The translations under genes were made by a program, and so were the position numbers. From Salegentibacter sp. 24 (GTDB lineage Bacteria > Bacteroidota > Bacteroidia > Flavobacteriales > Flavobacteriaceae): a DNA stretch of 64,000 bases. The first letter of the stretch is position 1; each line of letters opens with the position of its first letter. Positions 16,875 to 26,097 of the stretch are shown here, piece after piece. Under the pieces are notes generated by a model. It did no database searches, was not told the DNA's origin, and saw only the letters and a program-made list of their open reading frames with translations. Where the stretch lies: positions 1 through 64,000 of the forward strand of contig NZ_SNWE01000023.1 in NCBI RefSeq assembly GCF_004362395.1. The letters run 5' to 3'.

Positions 16875-19800
16875 ATGAAAATTCAAAAAGTACTGGTGGC
16901 CAATCGTGGGGAGATTGCAATCCGAATTTTTAGGGCGTGCACTGAAATAGGAATTAGAACCGTAGGAATTTTCACTTTCGAAGATCGATACTCCCTTCAC
17001 CGTTACAAAGCAGATGAATCTTACCAAATCGGGCCTGATAAGGAGCCTTTAAAACCTTATTTGGACATAGATGCGATTATTAATCTCGCCAAACAGGTAG
17101 GTGCAGATGCAATTCATCCGGGTTACGGATTTCTTTCAGAAAACGCCAGGTTTGCCCAGGCATGTAAGGACAACGATATTATTTTTATCGGTCCCGAGGT
17201 TTCGGTTTTAAAAAGTTTAGGCGATAAAGTTACCGCAAAAACTGTAGCGGTTAAAAATAATGTTCCGGTCATTGAGAGCAATGAAAAAAAACTGGAAAGC
17301 CTTGAAATAGCCATAGAAGAGGCAAAGCGAATAGGCTATCCCATTATGCTGAAAGCTGCTAGTGGTGGCGGTGGAAGAGGCATGCGAGTACTACGGAAGG
17401 AATCTGAATTAAAAAAAGCTTTTTCAGAATCCAAACGGGAGGCTCTTAATGCCTTTGGGGATGATACCGTCTTTATCGAAAAATTCATTGAAAATCCCAA
17501 ACATATAGAAATACAGATTGTAGGGGATAATCACGGGAATATGGTGCATCTTTTTGAACGAGACTGTTCTGTGCAGCGTCGTTATCAAAAAGTAATCGAG
17601 TTTGCACCTTCTTATAACCTAGATCAAACTACCAAAGAGAAACTCTATGAATATGCCGTCAATATTTGTAAGGCGGTTAATTATAATAATATTGGTACGG
17701 TAGAATTCCTGGTAGACCATGATGGCAGTATTTACTTTATAGAAGTAAACCCAAGGATTCAGGTGGAACATACTGTTACCGAAGTGGTAACCGGGATAGA
17801 CCTGGTAAAAACTCAGCTATTTGTTGCCGGGGGATATAAATTAAGCGACCAGCAAATTAAAATTAAGGACCAGGCTTCCCTGCACACTAACGGGTTTGCG
17901 CTTCAATGTAGAATCACAACCGAAGATCCCGGGAACGATTTCCAACCCGATTATGGTACGATCACTACCTACAGAAGTGCATCTGGATTTGGAATTAGGT
18001 TGGATGCCGGGAGTTTGTACCAGGGTGTGACCATTTCTCCATTTTTCGACTCCATGCTTGTCAAAGTTTCCGCAAGCGGCAGGACCCTGGACGGTGCCTG
18101 TCGCAAAATGCGCCGTGCTCTGGCGGAATTTAGAATTCGAGGGGTAAAAACCAATATTCCGTTTTTAGATAACATTCTTCAGCATGAGAAATTCAGGGAT
18201 GGTAGTGTGACCGTAAATTTTATCGCTAATAATCCAGAACTTTTTAAGCTAAAGCAAACCCGTAACCGCGCTACCCGAATGGTGGAATTCTTAGGTGATG
18301 TGGTAGTTAATGGTAATGCTGATGTCAAGGATATAACCGAAAAACCAAAACTTATAAAAGCCGAGGTTCCCGCCTTTGATCCGCACTCGGTCTATCCAAA
18401 AGGGACAAAAGACCTACTGAGCGAACTCGGCCCGGAAAAATTTGCTCAGTGGTTGAAAGAGGAGAAGAAAATTCATTTTACCGATACTACTTTTCGGGAT
18501 GCACATCAAAGTTTGCTGGCCACCAGGATGCGCAGTATAGATATGTTGAAGGTAGCCCAGGGTTACGCTAAAAACAATCCTGAAATCTTTAGTATGGAAG
18601 TATGGGGTGGGGCCACTTTTGATGTGTGTCTTAGGTTTTTAAAGGAGAACCCGTGGGAACGTCTTCAATTGCTTAGGAAAGCCATGCCCAATATTTTATT
18701 GCAGATGCTAATGCGCGGTTCTAACGGGGTAGGGTATACAGCCTATCCCGATAATTTGATCGAAAAATTTGTTGCCCAAGCCTGGGAAAATGGGGTAGAT
18801 GTTTTCAGAATTTTTGATTCTTTAAACTGGATGAAATCTATCGCGCCCTGTATTGAATATGTACGCAAAAATACTGCTGGTCTGGCCGAAGCTTCCATTT
18901 GCTATACCGGCGATTTACTGGATAAAAACAGCAAATATAATTTAGAATATTATCTTCAGTTGGCCAAGGAGATCGAAAATGCCGGGGCGCATATTTTAGC
19001 GATAAAAGATATGGCCGGTCTATTAAAACCTTATGCTGCCAGTGAGTTGATCTCAGCATTAAAGGCCGAGATCAATATTCCTGTACATTTACATACCCAC
19101 GATACTTCTTCAATACAATCGGCAACCTATTTAAAAGCTATTGAAGCCGGGGTCGATGTGGTTGATGTAGCCCTGGGAGGTCTTTCCGGACTTACCTCAC
19201 AACCTAATTTCAATTCTCTGGTGGAAATGACTAACTCCGGCCAGCGGAAAGCTGATTTCAATATGGAAAAGCTGAACCAGTATTCGCATTATTGGGAAGC
19301 AGTAAGAAAATATTACTTTCCCTTTGAAAGTGGACTTAAAGCGGGAACTGCCGATGTATACCAGCACGAGATCCCCGGCGGCCAGTATTCTAATCTAAAA
19401 CCCCAGGCAGAGTCTTTAGGCTTGGCCTCCAGATTTCACGAAATCACCACCATGTATTCAAAGGTGAATCAACTTTTTGGTGATATTATAAAAGTGACAC
19501 CAAGTAGTAAGGTAGTGGGGGATATGGCCCAATACCTGGTGAGCAATAACCTGAGTATAGAAGATGTGATGGAAAAAGGTGAAAACCTATCTTTTCCCCA
19601 GTCGGTCGTGAATTTCTTTAAAGGTGATCTTGGGCAGCCCCACGGTGGTTTTCCACCGCAGGTCCAGCAGATCATTTTAAAAGGACAAAAACCCTATACC
19701 GATAGGCCTAATGCTCATTTGGAGCCTATAGATTTTGAAAAGGAATTTAAAGAATTCTGCGATATTTTTAGTGAAGGAATGGGACGAAAACTGGAAATGA

Positions 19801-20324
19801 CCGATTTTCTTTCTTATAAATTATATCCAAAAGTTTTTACAGAATATTTTAATCATTACAGGAAGTTTGGGGAGGTAATGAATATACCGACTCCTAATTT
19901 TTTCTACGGTATGCATCCCGGAGAGGAGATCACAGTGGAAATGGATAAAGGTAAAACCCTGCTTATTGAATTCTTATCGGTTGGAACCCCAGATGAAGAT
20001 GGACTTGTAGATGCATTCTTTAAAGTAAACGGACAAACCAGAACCGTAAAAATTCAGGATAAGTCGATTAAGGTAGATAAGGTGGTTCATCAAAAGATCG
20101 ATAAATCTAACGAAAAGCAAGTCGGAGCGCCTATCCAGGGTTCTATTTCTTCAATTTTAGTCGAAAAAGGTCAGAAAATTAAAAAGAACGAACCATTATT
20201 TGTGATTGAAGCTATGAAAATGGAAACCACGATAACCGCCAATAAAGACGGAGAAATTGATGAAATAATTCATAATGAAAACACCATGGTTTTCGCCAAT
20301 GACCTAGTTATAAAACTCAAATAA
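16875..20324 (+). CDS. pyc: Pyruvate carboxylase, single-chain
   Basis: An 1149-residue biotin enzyme that makes oxaloacetate from pyruvate, bicarbonate and ATP to refill the TCA cycle. Biotin carboxylase is N-terminal (KVLVANRGEIAIRIF; GGGGRGMRV near 165; EVNPRIQVEHT near 288). The carboxyltransferase begins around TDTTFRDAHQSLLATR (~535), has the Lys in IKDMAG (~710) and metal ligands in HLHTHDT (~740). The biotinyl domain ends the chain, with the biotinylated Lys in EAMKMET (~1112). Length and domain order are those of alpha4-type enzymes. A UDG-fold gene follows 35 bp later. Confidence 0.96.
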   Translation: MKIQKVLVANRGEIAIRIFRACTEIGIRTVGIFTFEDRYSLHRYKADESYQIGPDKEPLKPYLDIDAIINLAKQVGADAIHPGYGFLSENARFAQACKDNDIIFIGPEVSVLKSLGDKVTAKTVAVKNNVPVIESNEKKLESLEIAIEEAKRIGYPIMLKAASGGGGRGMRVLRKESELKKAFSESKREALNAFGDDTVFIEKFIENPKHIEIQIVGDNHGNMVHLFERDCSVQRRYQKVIEFAPSYNLDQTTKEKLYEYAVNICKAVNYNNIGTVEFLVDHDGSIYFIEVNPRIQVEHTVTEVVTGIDLVKTQLFVAGGYKLSDQQIKIKDQASLHTNGFALQCRITTEDPGNDFQPDYGTITTYRSASGFGIRLDAGSLYQGVTISPFFDSMLVKVSASGRTLDGACRKMRRALAEFRIRGVKTNIPFLDNILQHEKFRDGSVTVNFIANNPELFKLKQTRNRATRMVEFLGDVVVNGNADVKDITEKPKLIKAEVPAFDPHSVYPKGTKDLLSELGPEKFAQWLKEEKKIHFTDTTFRDAHQSLLATRMRSIDMLKVAQGYAKNNPEIFSMEVWGGATFDVCLRFLKENPWERLQLLRKAMPNILLQMLMRGSNGVGYTAYPDNLIEKFVAQAWENGVDVFRIFDSLNWMKSIAPCIEYVRKNTAGLAEASICYTGDLLDKNSKYNLEYYLQLAKEIENAGAHILAIKDMAGLLKPYAASELISALKAEINIPVHLHTHDTSSIQSATYLKAIEAGVDVVDVALGGLSGLTSQPNFNSLVEMTNSGQRKADFNMEKLNQYSHYWEAVRKYYFPFESGLKAGTADVYQHEIPGGQYSNLKPQAESLGLASRFHEITTMYSKVNQLFGDIIKVTPSSKVVGDMAQYLVSNNLSIEDVMEKGENLSFPQSVVNFFKGDLGQPHGGFPPQVQQIILKGQKPYTDRPNAHLEPIDFEKEFKEFCDIFSEGMGRKLEMTDFLSYKLYPKVFTEYFNHYRKFGEVMNIPTPNFFYGMHPGEEITVEMDKGKTLLIEFLSVGTPDEDGLVDAFFKVNGQTRTVKIQDKSIKVDKVVHQKIDKSNEKQVGAPIQGSISSILVEKGQKIKKNEPLFVIEAMKMETTITANKDGEIDEIIHNENTMVFANDLVIKLK

Positions 20325-20359
20325 CCTCAATAGACTAATTAGAAATAAGAAGCAGAAAC

Positions 20360-21019
20360 ATGTTCCACCACACGCATCCCTATGAACCATATATTCCGGA
20401 AAATGCTACAAAATTAATCGTGGGTACCCTTCCGCCCCCGCGATTTACCAAAGGCCAGTTCAAGGAAGGCGATGTAGATTTTTGCTACGGAAGCCGGGAC
20501 GGACTTTTATGGATAGTACTGGACACTATCTTTGAGCTGGACCTCAAATTTGAAACCAGCCAGGAGGCCATCAGGCAGCGTAAAAATTTTCTTAAGCAAC
20601 GGGGGATAGGTATCTGCGATATGGTAGAAAGCAGCAGACGCGAAAAAGTAGATGCTTCAGATCTTGGAATGCAGGAAGTGGAGCTGCGAAATATGATTGG
20701 AATTTTAAAAGAAAATCCGAAAATTGAAACCCTGCTTTTTACCGGTGGAAATTCTAAAAATGGACCTGAATATTTCTTTAGGAGACACTTAAAAAAGATA
20801 GGTAGTGATATTCGCTTGAAAGTGATTTCTAATGAAGTGCCCAGGGTACATCAGTTTATCCTGGATGGTCGACTTATAAAAACGGTTTCTTTAACCGCTC
20901 CCTCCGGCTCTGCTAACCGGGCCATTGGGAGTATGGAGCTCTACAAGCAGCTTAAACAAAAGGATAAAGCTTTTAATACCATCGATTTCAGGGTGATGCA
21001 GTATAAGGAGTGGTTTTGA
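20360..21019 (+). CDS. Uracil-DNA glycosylase-fold protein
   Basis: A 219-residue protein of the UDG-like superfamily: LIVGTLPPPRF near the N-terminus matches the water-activating loop region, IGICDMVESS lies centrally, and APSGSANRAIG near the C-terminus corresponds to the DNA-intercalation loop. Whether it removes uracil or is inactive cannot be told from the sequence. It follows pyc on the same strand with 35 bp between and converges on the putative kinase gene. Confidence 0.75.
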   Translation: MFHHTHPYEPYIPENATKLIVGTLPPPRFTKGQFKEGDVDFCYGSRDGLLWIVLDTIFELDLKFETSQEAIRQRKNFLKQRGIGICDMVESSRREKVDASDLGMQEVELRNMIGILKENPKIETLLFTGGNSKNGPEYFFRRHLKKIGSDIRLKVISNEVPRVHQFILDGRLIKTVSLTAPSGSANRAIGSMELYKQLKQKDKAFNTIDFRVMQYKEWF

Positions 21020-21100
21020 TTTTTTTATAGCACCCCTGCGTAATCAGCTGCTACTAGTAATTCAGCAAATTCGCCGTACGGGGCGCCATAAAGTCGATCT

Positions 21101-22378
21101 TTACTTTCCACATTCAAAGCATTTTATCAATGCCGGGCTGATTTCGAGGTCTTCGGAACCTTTTAGAGGTTCGCTTAGCTTTTCTTTTTCTGTGATAATG
21201 CGATGGAATTCTTTTGCATACGCTACTAAATCTTCTCTTCGGGAGCTTATTTTTTTAGCGATTTCTTCTCCGTGTAAATCTTTGATTTCTTTTGGCCATA
21301 CTTCTAATGCATCGGTAATAGCTTCATCGCTCATTAATTCCTGTAGCTTTTTTGCCTCCTTAATAAATAGTTCAACCGAAGTATCATTAAGGAAATAAAC
21401 ATCGTTAGGATAAACCAGGCCTGGCATATAATCGATGTCCTTCTCAAAAGACCTTACTTTAGGCTGGATATTCTTATTCGAGATTATCCCCGGAATTATT
21501 CCCTCTAAATTAAAGAAGGCATTATCGCGATCACCTGCCACGGGAATAGCCTTCAACTTATCACCCTTTTTTTGAAGCACCCAGCCCCACTGCTTGGCGT
21601 GGCGGTCCCAGTCACCAATAAGCATATCAAATAATCTCGCTCTTATGAAGGCACCCTTATCTATAGAGATCTTTTTAGGGTGTTCTTGCTTTGCTTTCTG
21701 CAGGTTTTTGGTATCAACGATCTCTTTTACTTTTTCATAGTGAGACCAGTTTTTTTTACCTTCGGTTTCATATTCCAGCAGAAATAAGCGATTGCCATAT
21801 TTTTCGTTGTATTGCGCTCCAAGAACATCCTGTTTTGGGATAAAAACAACTTTAGGATTTGTATGCAGGATGCCGGCTTTTTCTGAAAGAGAAGCAGCAA
21901 GAAGAGCGCCGTAAGGATGCGAAGCTGAAATGGCGTCTATAACAATGTTTTCCAGACCAAGGCTTTGGGCAATTTCAGGTACGTGGGTAGAAGGATCCTT
22001 ATTAACACTGCGCAGGGAGTATAAAAAGCCCGCTTTATCCTTTAACCGCAGGGAGTGGGTTTGTGTACCCCCGCCTTCTTCAACGATCTCCATCCCCCCG
22101 TATAGGGAATCCAGAAATAGCACTGGGACGTTCACCGGTGTAGTCCAGGCTGCCCGGTAATTTTCTCCCTGCATAAGGTTTTTAAGGCCATTGGATTCAT
22201 ATAAGTTACTGGCTTTTACCACAACCGAGTCCTGTTCCCTGAAATTTATGTCTTCCAGATCTTTAAAACCCTGGATACTTGCGGTATCAAACTCTTTATC
22301 GGTCGAGGAAACGGAAATATAGGTAAGGCCGATAAAGACGATGATAAAAATTAAAATAAGCCAAAACAGCTTTTTCAT
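21101..22378 (-). CDS. Membrane-anchored HipA/FAM20-like putative kinase
   Basis: A 425-residue protein with an N-terminal signal anchor (residues 5-22, FWLILIFIIVFIGLTYI) and a large exported domain. GDWDRHAKQWGW (255-266) resembles the catalytic loop of HipA/FAM20-fold kinases (DRHxxN/Q), and AGDRDNAFF (281-289) fits the metal-binding motif downstream. HSLRLKDKAGFLYSLRSVNKD (split between 108 and 127) is a plausible nucleotide-binding strand pair. Similar domains occur fused to outer-membrane barrels in Bacteroidota. Activity and substrate are inferred; it might be a secretory-pathway protein or glycan kinase, or an inactive relative. The C-terminus has two cysteines (CFECGK). Confidence 0.6.
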   Translation of the reverse strand: MKKLFWLILIFIIVFIGLTYISVSSTDKEFDTASIQGFKDLEDINFREQDSVVVKASNLYESNGLKNLMQGENYRAAWTTPVNVPVLFLDSLYGGMEIVEEGGGTQTHSLRLKDKAGFLYSLRSVNKDPSTHVPEIAQSLGLENIVIDAISASHPYGALLAASLSEKAGILHTNPKVVFIPKQDVLGAQYNEKYGNRLFLLEYETEGKKNWSHYEKVKEIVDTKNLQKAKQEHPKKISIDKGAFIRARLFDMLIGDWDRHAKQWGWVLQKKGDKLKAIPVAGDRDNAFFNLEGIIPGIISNKNIQPKVRSFEKDIDYMPGLVYPNDVYFLNDTSVELFIKEAKKLQELMSDEAITDALEVWPKEIKDLHGEEIAKKISSRREDLVAYAKEFHRIITEKEKLSEPLKGSEDLEISPALIKCFECGK

Positions 22379-22459
22379 ATGCTATGATTTTATTTCGGTT
22401 TAAAAATACATTTTTAGAAATACATCCGGGAAGAAAAATTGATTTTGCCTGTGTAAGGT

Positions 22460-23108
22460 TTAACCTGAAATTAATTTAGATTCAACCCAGTCTTCTTTAT
22501 GGAGATCCCGGGAAATGGCTATGATCTCAAGTCCCTCGATCTTATATCGTCGAAATAGTTCTTTTAGTTCTTTGTTTTGCAATTTGCTAGGATTGCAGGT
22601 AGTGGCCCAAAATTGCAGGAGGGTAGCTTTTCCCAAAGGTTCGGAAAATTTGACCTGTTTTCCGTTAGGTGCAGTCGGTGTATTTTTCTCCTTTCTGGGG
22701 ATGTCCTACTTATTTGAAAATTTAAGGATGCGTTTATCTAAAGAACTTTCCTGGATTTCTTTTGAGCCCCCAGAAAGCTTATAAAGCATCCGGATATTTT
22801 TCTATAAACCTTTCTTGCTGCTGTCTGAGTTTTTCCTCGTTGATTTTTTCAATATTCTCATAAATGGCTTTTACTTCATCTACCAATTCCTGGGAGATGG
22901 CACCGGAAATTTCTGCTTTTTCAAAAACACTATGGTTCCCATTTAAATACATAGGTCTATTCTGCAATCATAATTCTTCGGTCCTGGTATTCAGCAAAAC
23001 CAAAAGCCGTGAGTCAGCAAAACTGTTTTCAAACTGGGTGGAATCCAGCGTAGTGCCGTTTACCAAACCGTGTAAATTACAATTTAAAATCCCAACCCAT
23101 AAATACAT
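22460..23108 (-). pseudogene. Decayed TlpA-family thioredoxin-like gene
   Basis: Translating the minus strand across frames recovers pieces of one protein: ILNCNLHGLVNGTTLDS (DUF4369-like N-terminus), a stop, then a helical linker ending FIEKYPDAL, a frame change, another stop, then GKATLLQFWATTCNPSK and LEIIAISRDLHKEDWV from a redoxin domain. At least two in-frame stops and one frameshift are needed. The redox motif is also damaged: CNPS in place of CxxC. No signal peptide remains. Intact relatives are periplasmic thiol-disulfide oxidoreductases. Confidence 0.8.
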
Positions 23109-23294
23109 CTTTACCTATTTAGAGGTTTTATTTAAACAAAATAGGAATTAAGAAATAGGAGGTAGGCTGAAGTTTTAATTTTAGAGAGAAACCTGTAAAA
23201 ACAAATAATATGAATTCCCAGAAATTAACCTGTATAGAATTTTTTTATCCCTTGTCAAAACTTAAATCGGCCAGTGAGCACACAAGGGACTTAC

Positions 23295-23329
23295 CGGCGA
23301 GAAGTCCGGATAGGAAATCTATCTCGCCG
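23295..23329. other. Two-part stem-loop
   Basis: CGGCGA (23295-23300) pairs with TCGCCG (23324-23329); nested inside, GATAG (23309-23313) pairs with CTATC (23319-23323) around a GAAAT loop, with an 8-nt bulge on the 5' side only. The two stems stack directly on the 3' side. There is no T-run on either strand. It is GC-rich relative to its surroundings and may be a small structured RNA or protein-binding site. Confidence 0.4.
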
Positions 23330-23401
23330 AGTTTAGAAATTAAAACTCAATTCTAAAGCGGTAATAAAAGCCAACATCTAGTAATCGGACCAGCATCATC
23401 T

Positions 23402-23521
23402 TTATAGGCTGTTCGTCCAGGCCTCTAATGCAGCTTTAAGGGCGAAATCAAGCAAAATTACCAACATTAGCGAAGTGAATATAATTCCTATTAATTTTAA
23501 AATATTTATCTGATCTTTCAT
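23402..23521 (-). CDS. Tiny single-helix membrane protein, 39 residues
   Basis: The ORF begins MKDQINILKLIG, continues as a hydrophobic helix (about residues 8-27, IIFTSLMLVILL) and ends ALEAWTNSL before TAA. An A/T-rich leader precedes the ATG, as is normal in this phylum. It has the same plan (charged start, one helix, short polar tail) as the 41-residue ORF at 25280-25405. Function is unknown; such short ORFs can also arise by chance. Confidence 0.4.
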   Translation of the reverse strand: MKDQINILKLIGIIFTSLMLVILLDFALKAALEAWTNSL

Positions 23522-23768
23522 GGTTAAATTTTTTGGAGTATAAAAGCACATTGAAAATTGCTTCCCGGATGAAATCTGTGTGATTTATAGAAGCGCCTAA
23601 TGTTAAAGAAATTAGGAGTTTTATACTCGATTCTAATAAAACTAACTGTAAATATAAGGAATTTTATTGTTTTTTGCCAAATATAACCGTAAATGAAATG
23701 TTTTTAGGAGGAAATTGCTTAAAAGATGATAAGCCTTTTAAATTTTTGACAACCCCATTTCTGAAAAT

Positions 23769-24659
23769 TTAAACAGGATTTTTTCGATGGATAACATTGT
23801 ATAAGTTATGTTGGTATATGCTTGTGCTTTTGTTTTTTCTATAATATTTAAATATTAATAGAATCAAAATGGCCTGAAAGACAAGAGAGAAAATAGAGGC
23901 TTCAAACCCAAATTTCCCGCCATTAAAAATATTTTCCTGTTCAATTCTAAATTCTATGATCGAATAAAACTGCCTGCCACTTACGTTAAATCCAAAATAG
24001 GTTTGGAATAAGTTCCAGCTAAAGTGAAGGGCAATAGGAAACCATAAGTTCCTGGTGTAAATATAGGAGAGTCCAAGTAAAATTCCTGCAAAGAATAAAC
24101 CGGTAAGAGCTATCCAGTTAAGATTCGGATTAAAACCGTGGGCCAGGGCAAAGATTACAGACGAAATGAAAAGGGCTACGTAATTATTGAAACTATACAT
24201 TAAGTTGCGTTGTATATACCCTCTAAATAGGATTTCTTCTCCTAAACTGACAGCGAGAAATACACCTATGGACAAAAGAATTTCATTCCATTTTAAGTTT
24301 AGGTTTTGAAAATTGATTTCATCCAGGATAATTAATGAAAAATAACCGATGCTCATTACCATCAGACCAATCGCAGTGCCCAAAATTATATCTGGACCCC
24401 GCTTTTTGAGCTCCAGACCAAGTTCCATAAAGGGTCTTTTATCAACAAATCTCATAAAAAGATAAAGGATAAGTAGGGTTGCCGATAGGGTAGCCATGGC
24501 TACCAGAAATGACTGTAAACTGGTTTTCTGTATTTCTTCTTCAAAAGGTATTCCCGCCAGGGCATGGGCCGCAATTTGAAAAACACCCCCTACAATTAAA
24601 TAGGGAATGATAAGAAGCAATACTCTTATCCAACCCATTAGTTTATCGTTTTTTTCCAT
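23769..24659 (-). CDS. CPBP-family intramembrane metalloprotease (CAAX-like)
   Basis: A 296-residue polytopic membrane protein with about eight hydrophobic helices. The family motifs are EEILFRGYIQR (about residue 141), FALAHGFNPN and LHFSWN, which supply the Glu and His residues of the intramembrane active site. Family members include CAAX prenyl proteases and bacteriocin-immunity proteins; the bacterial substrate is usually unknown. It follows a small membrane-protein gene by 19 bp, so the two are probably one operon. Confidence 0.85.
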   Translation of the reverse strand: MEKNDKLMGWIRVLLLIIPYLIVGGVFQIAAHALAGIPFEEEIQKTSLQSFLVAMATLSATLLILYLFMRFVDKRPFMELGLELKKRGPDIILGTAIGLMVMSIGYFSLIILDEINFQNLNLKWNEILLSIGVFLAVSLGEEILFRGYIQRNLMYSFNNYVALFISSVIFALAHGFNPNLNWIALTGLFFAGILLGLSYIYTRNLWFPIALHFSWNLFQTYFGFNVSGRQFYSIIEFRIEQENIFNGGKFGFEASIFSLVFQAILILLIFKYYRKNKSTSIYQHNLYNVIHRKNPV

Positions 24660-24678
24660 TGTTTATAATTTGTATTAC

Positions 24679-25089
24679 TCAGGTTTGTCCATATTTTATT
24701 TCAAATGCGTATAGCCGCTCGGTAAGTCTGTATAAGGAATCATTTTCGATTAAATCTTTGACAATCTTAATTTTTCTGTGGTTAGGTTCAAGGATACAAC
24801 TGCTTTTAAACTTCCGGATTGCCTTAAGTTCCCTAAGCTTTAGACTCCTAGGAAAAAGGGATTTTTTTGTGATGGTATACTTATTAATAACCAGGTATTG
24901 ATAGTTATTTTTGTAATACCAGGAGGAAATTTGGAGTAAGCCAAATAAAATCCAGATATAGTAAATTACGGAAGTAGGATCTAAACGTGCAATAACAATT
25001 CCCATTGCCAGTATTGATATACCTGAAATTAACTGGTATTTAAGCTTTCTTTTTTGGTAATAAATGATCACGTTAGTGGTTCTGTTCAT
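24679..25089 (-). CDS. Small two-helix membrane protein, PH-like C-terminus
   Basis: A 136-residue protein with two transmembrane helices (about residues 19-37 and 40-58) followed by a basic cytoplasmic part. The pattern YLVINKYTITKKSLF then LRELKAIRKF looks like bacterial PH-type domains, in which a strand pair is followed by a recurring 'L-x-E-I/L-x-x-I' segment. I do not recognise a named family. Located immediately upstream of the CPBP protease gene and likely co-expressed. Confidence 0.6.
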   Translation of the reverse strand: MNRTTNVIIYYQKRKLKYQLISGISILAMGIVIARLDPTSVIYYIWILFGLLQISSWYYKNNYQYLVINKYTITKKSLFPRSLKLRELKAIRKFKSSCILEPNHRKIKIVKDLIENDSLYRLTERLYAFEIKYGQT

Positions 25090-25279
25090 TTGAATTGCGA
25101 ATGATAGAAAACTCCTCTACCATGACCAGCAAATCCCAGGATTCGGTTTCTGCAGTTTTCAAAGACTTGTTTCTTGGCTTAAAGCATTTTGATCAGGTAA
25201 TCCGGAAAACCAAATGGATTAAGGATGTGCATATAAATCCAGGAAATTTTAAAAATAATTTTAAGGTTGCAGGTAGCTA

Positions 25280-25405
25280 TTAGATGCCTAATAGTCCTTG
25301 CTTAAAATGTTCCCAATCAGATAGAATGTTCCCCAGGATTACAAAGGTTATCACTAAAATAAAAAGAGTAGTTTTTGAGATACCTTGAGTTTTCTGTTGT
25401 TTCAT
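25280..25405 (-). CDS. Tiny single-helix membrane protein, 41 residues
   Basis: The ORF begins MKQQKTQGISKT, then a hydrophobic helix (LFILVITFVILGNIL, about residues 14-28), then DWEHFKQGLLGI and TAA. Short proteins of this plan, with a tail like 'DWExFKxGL', are common in Flavobacteriaceae and usually unannotated. The gene lies between the 136-residue membrane protein and the 2H phosphoesterase, on the same strand. Function is unknown. Confidence 0.5.
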   Translation of the reverse strand: MKQQKTQGISKTTLFILVITFVILGNILSDWEHFKQGLLGI

Positions 25406-25483
25406 AACCAGTTTTCAAAATAAGTGTGAAAGATAGGAAACTCTTGCATAAATCTTTTAAAATAATAATATGCATTCTGAAAA

Positions 25484-26020
25484 TCAATTAAATTTGAATT
25501 CTAGATGGCGGTGCCAGAGTTTACCGTCGTGCTTGAAAAGGACAAGCTCATTGGCGTAGAAAGCAGCTTTAAATTCTCGCTTTTTAAAATCCTCCCAGGC
25601 CCCCGGGAATTCTTTATAGGAAAGGTCTCTACTGGCCAGGGTAATATGGGGATGAATTTTAGAAAAGCTTTCGTGTTTTTTTAAATTGAAATTTTTATTT
25701 AAAATTGCTTGTAACTCAGCGTGCAGCTCAGTAATTTCATTATGGCGTAGAATATTTACAAAAATCACCTTATGTGTAAACCTGCCAAAATCTTTTAATT
25801 CCACCTGGAAGCTTTCCTGCTTTTTCGCAAAATTATTTAATACTTCAATTATTCTTTCTTCTTGGTTTTGGGAAAGTTTAAAAGGGATTTGAAGCGTAAT
25901 ATGCGCCGGAAGTTTCAATGCATGTTTGGCTTCATACTTTTGGGCAATTTCCAGTTTTAACAATTTTATCTGCTCACAAATTTCTTGTGACGGGATTATC
26001 GCAAGAAAATAAAGTGGCAT
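25484..26020 (-). CDS. 2'-5' RNA ligase-like 2H phosphoesterase
   Basis: A 178-residue protein with the two HxT motifs that define the 2H superfamily: PAHITLQIPF (about residue 40) and HPHITLAS (about 127). Members act on cyclic phosphodiester ends of RNA or ligate 2'-5' bonds in vitro; the physiological substrate is unknown. Length matches LigT/ThpR-like proteins. It is 78 bp downstream of lysA on the same strand. Confidence 0.85.
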   Translation of the reverse strand: MPLYFLAIIPSQEICEQIKLLKLEIAQKYEAKHALKLPAHITLQIPFKLSQNQEERIIEVLNNFAKKQESFQVELKDFGRFTHKVIFVNILRHNEITELHAELQAILNKNFNLKKHESFSKIHPHITLASRDLSYKEFPGAWEDFKKREFKAAFYANELVLFKHDGKLWHRHLEFKFN

Positions 26021-26097
26021 TTAGCAATGATTTAAAATTGTTCAGTTTTCTAAAAATAACAGTATAGCCAGAAAAAGCCTTTAAAAATGCTTAGCTT

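Larger units (their letters stand above)
23109..23768. other. 660-bp region with one tiny ORF and a structured element
   Basis: Apart from the 39-codon ORF at 23402-23521 and the hairpin at 23295-23329 (listed separately) I see no gene. The sequence around 23640-23760 is strongly A/T-rich, downstream of the CPBP gene. Confidence 0.5.

Noticed and set aside
25095-25283. 62-codon ORF on the plus strand between two minus-strand genes
   Set aside because: Codes for no recognisable sequence, lacks promoter evidence, and overlaps the 41-codon minus-strand membrane ORF by 4 bases.
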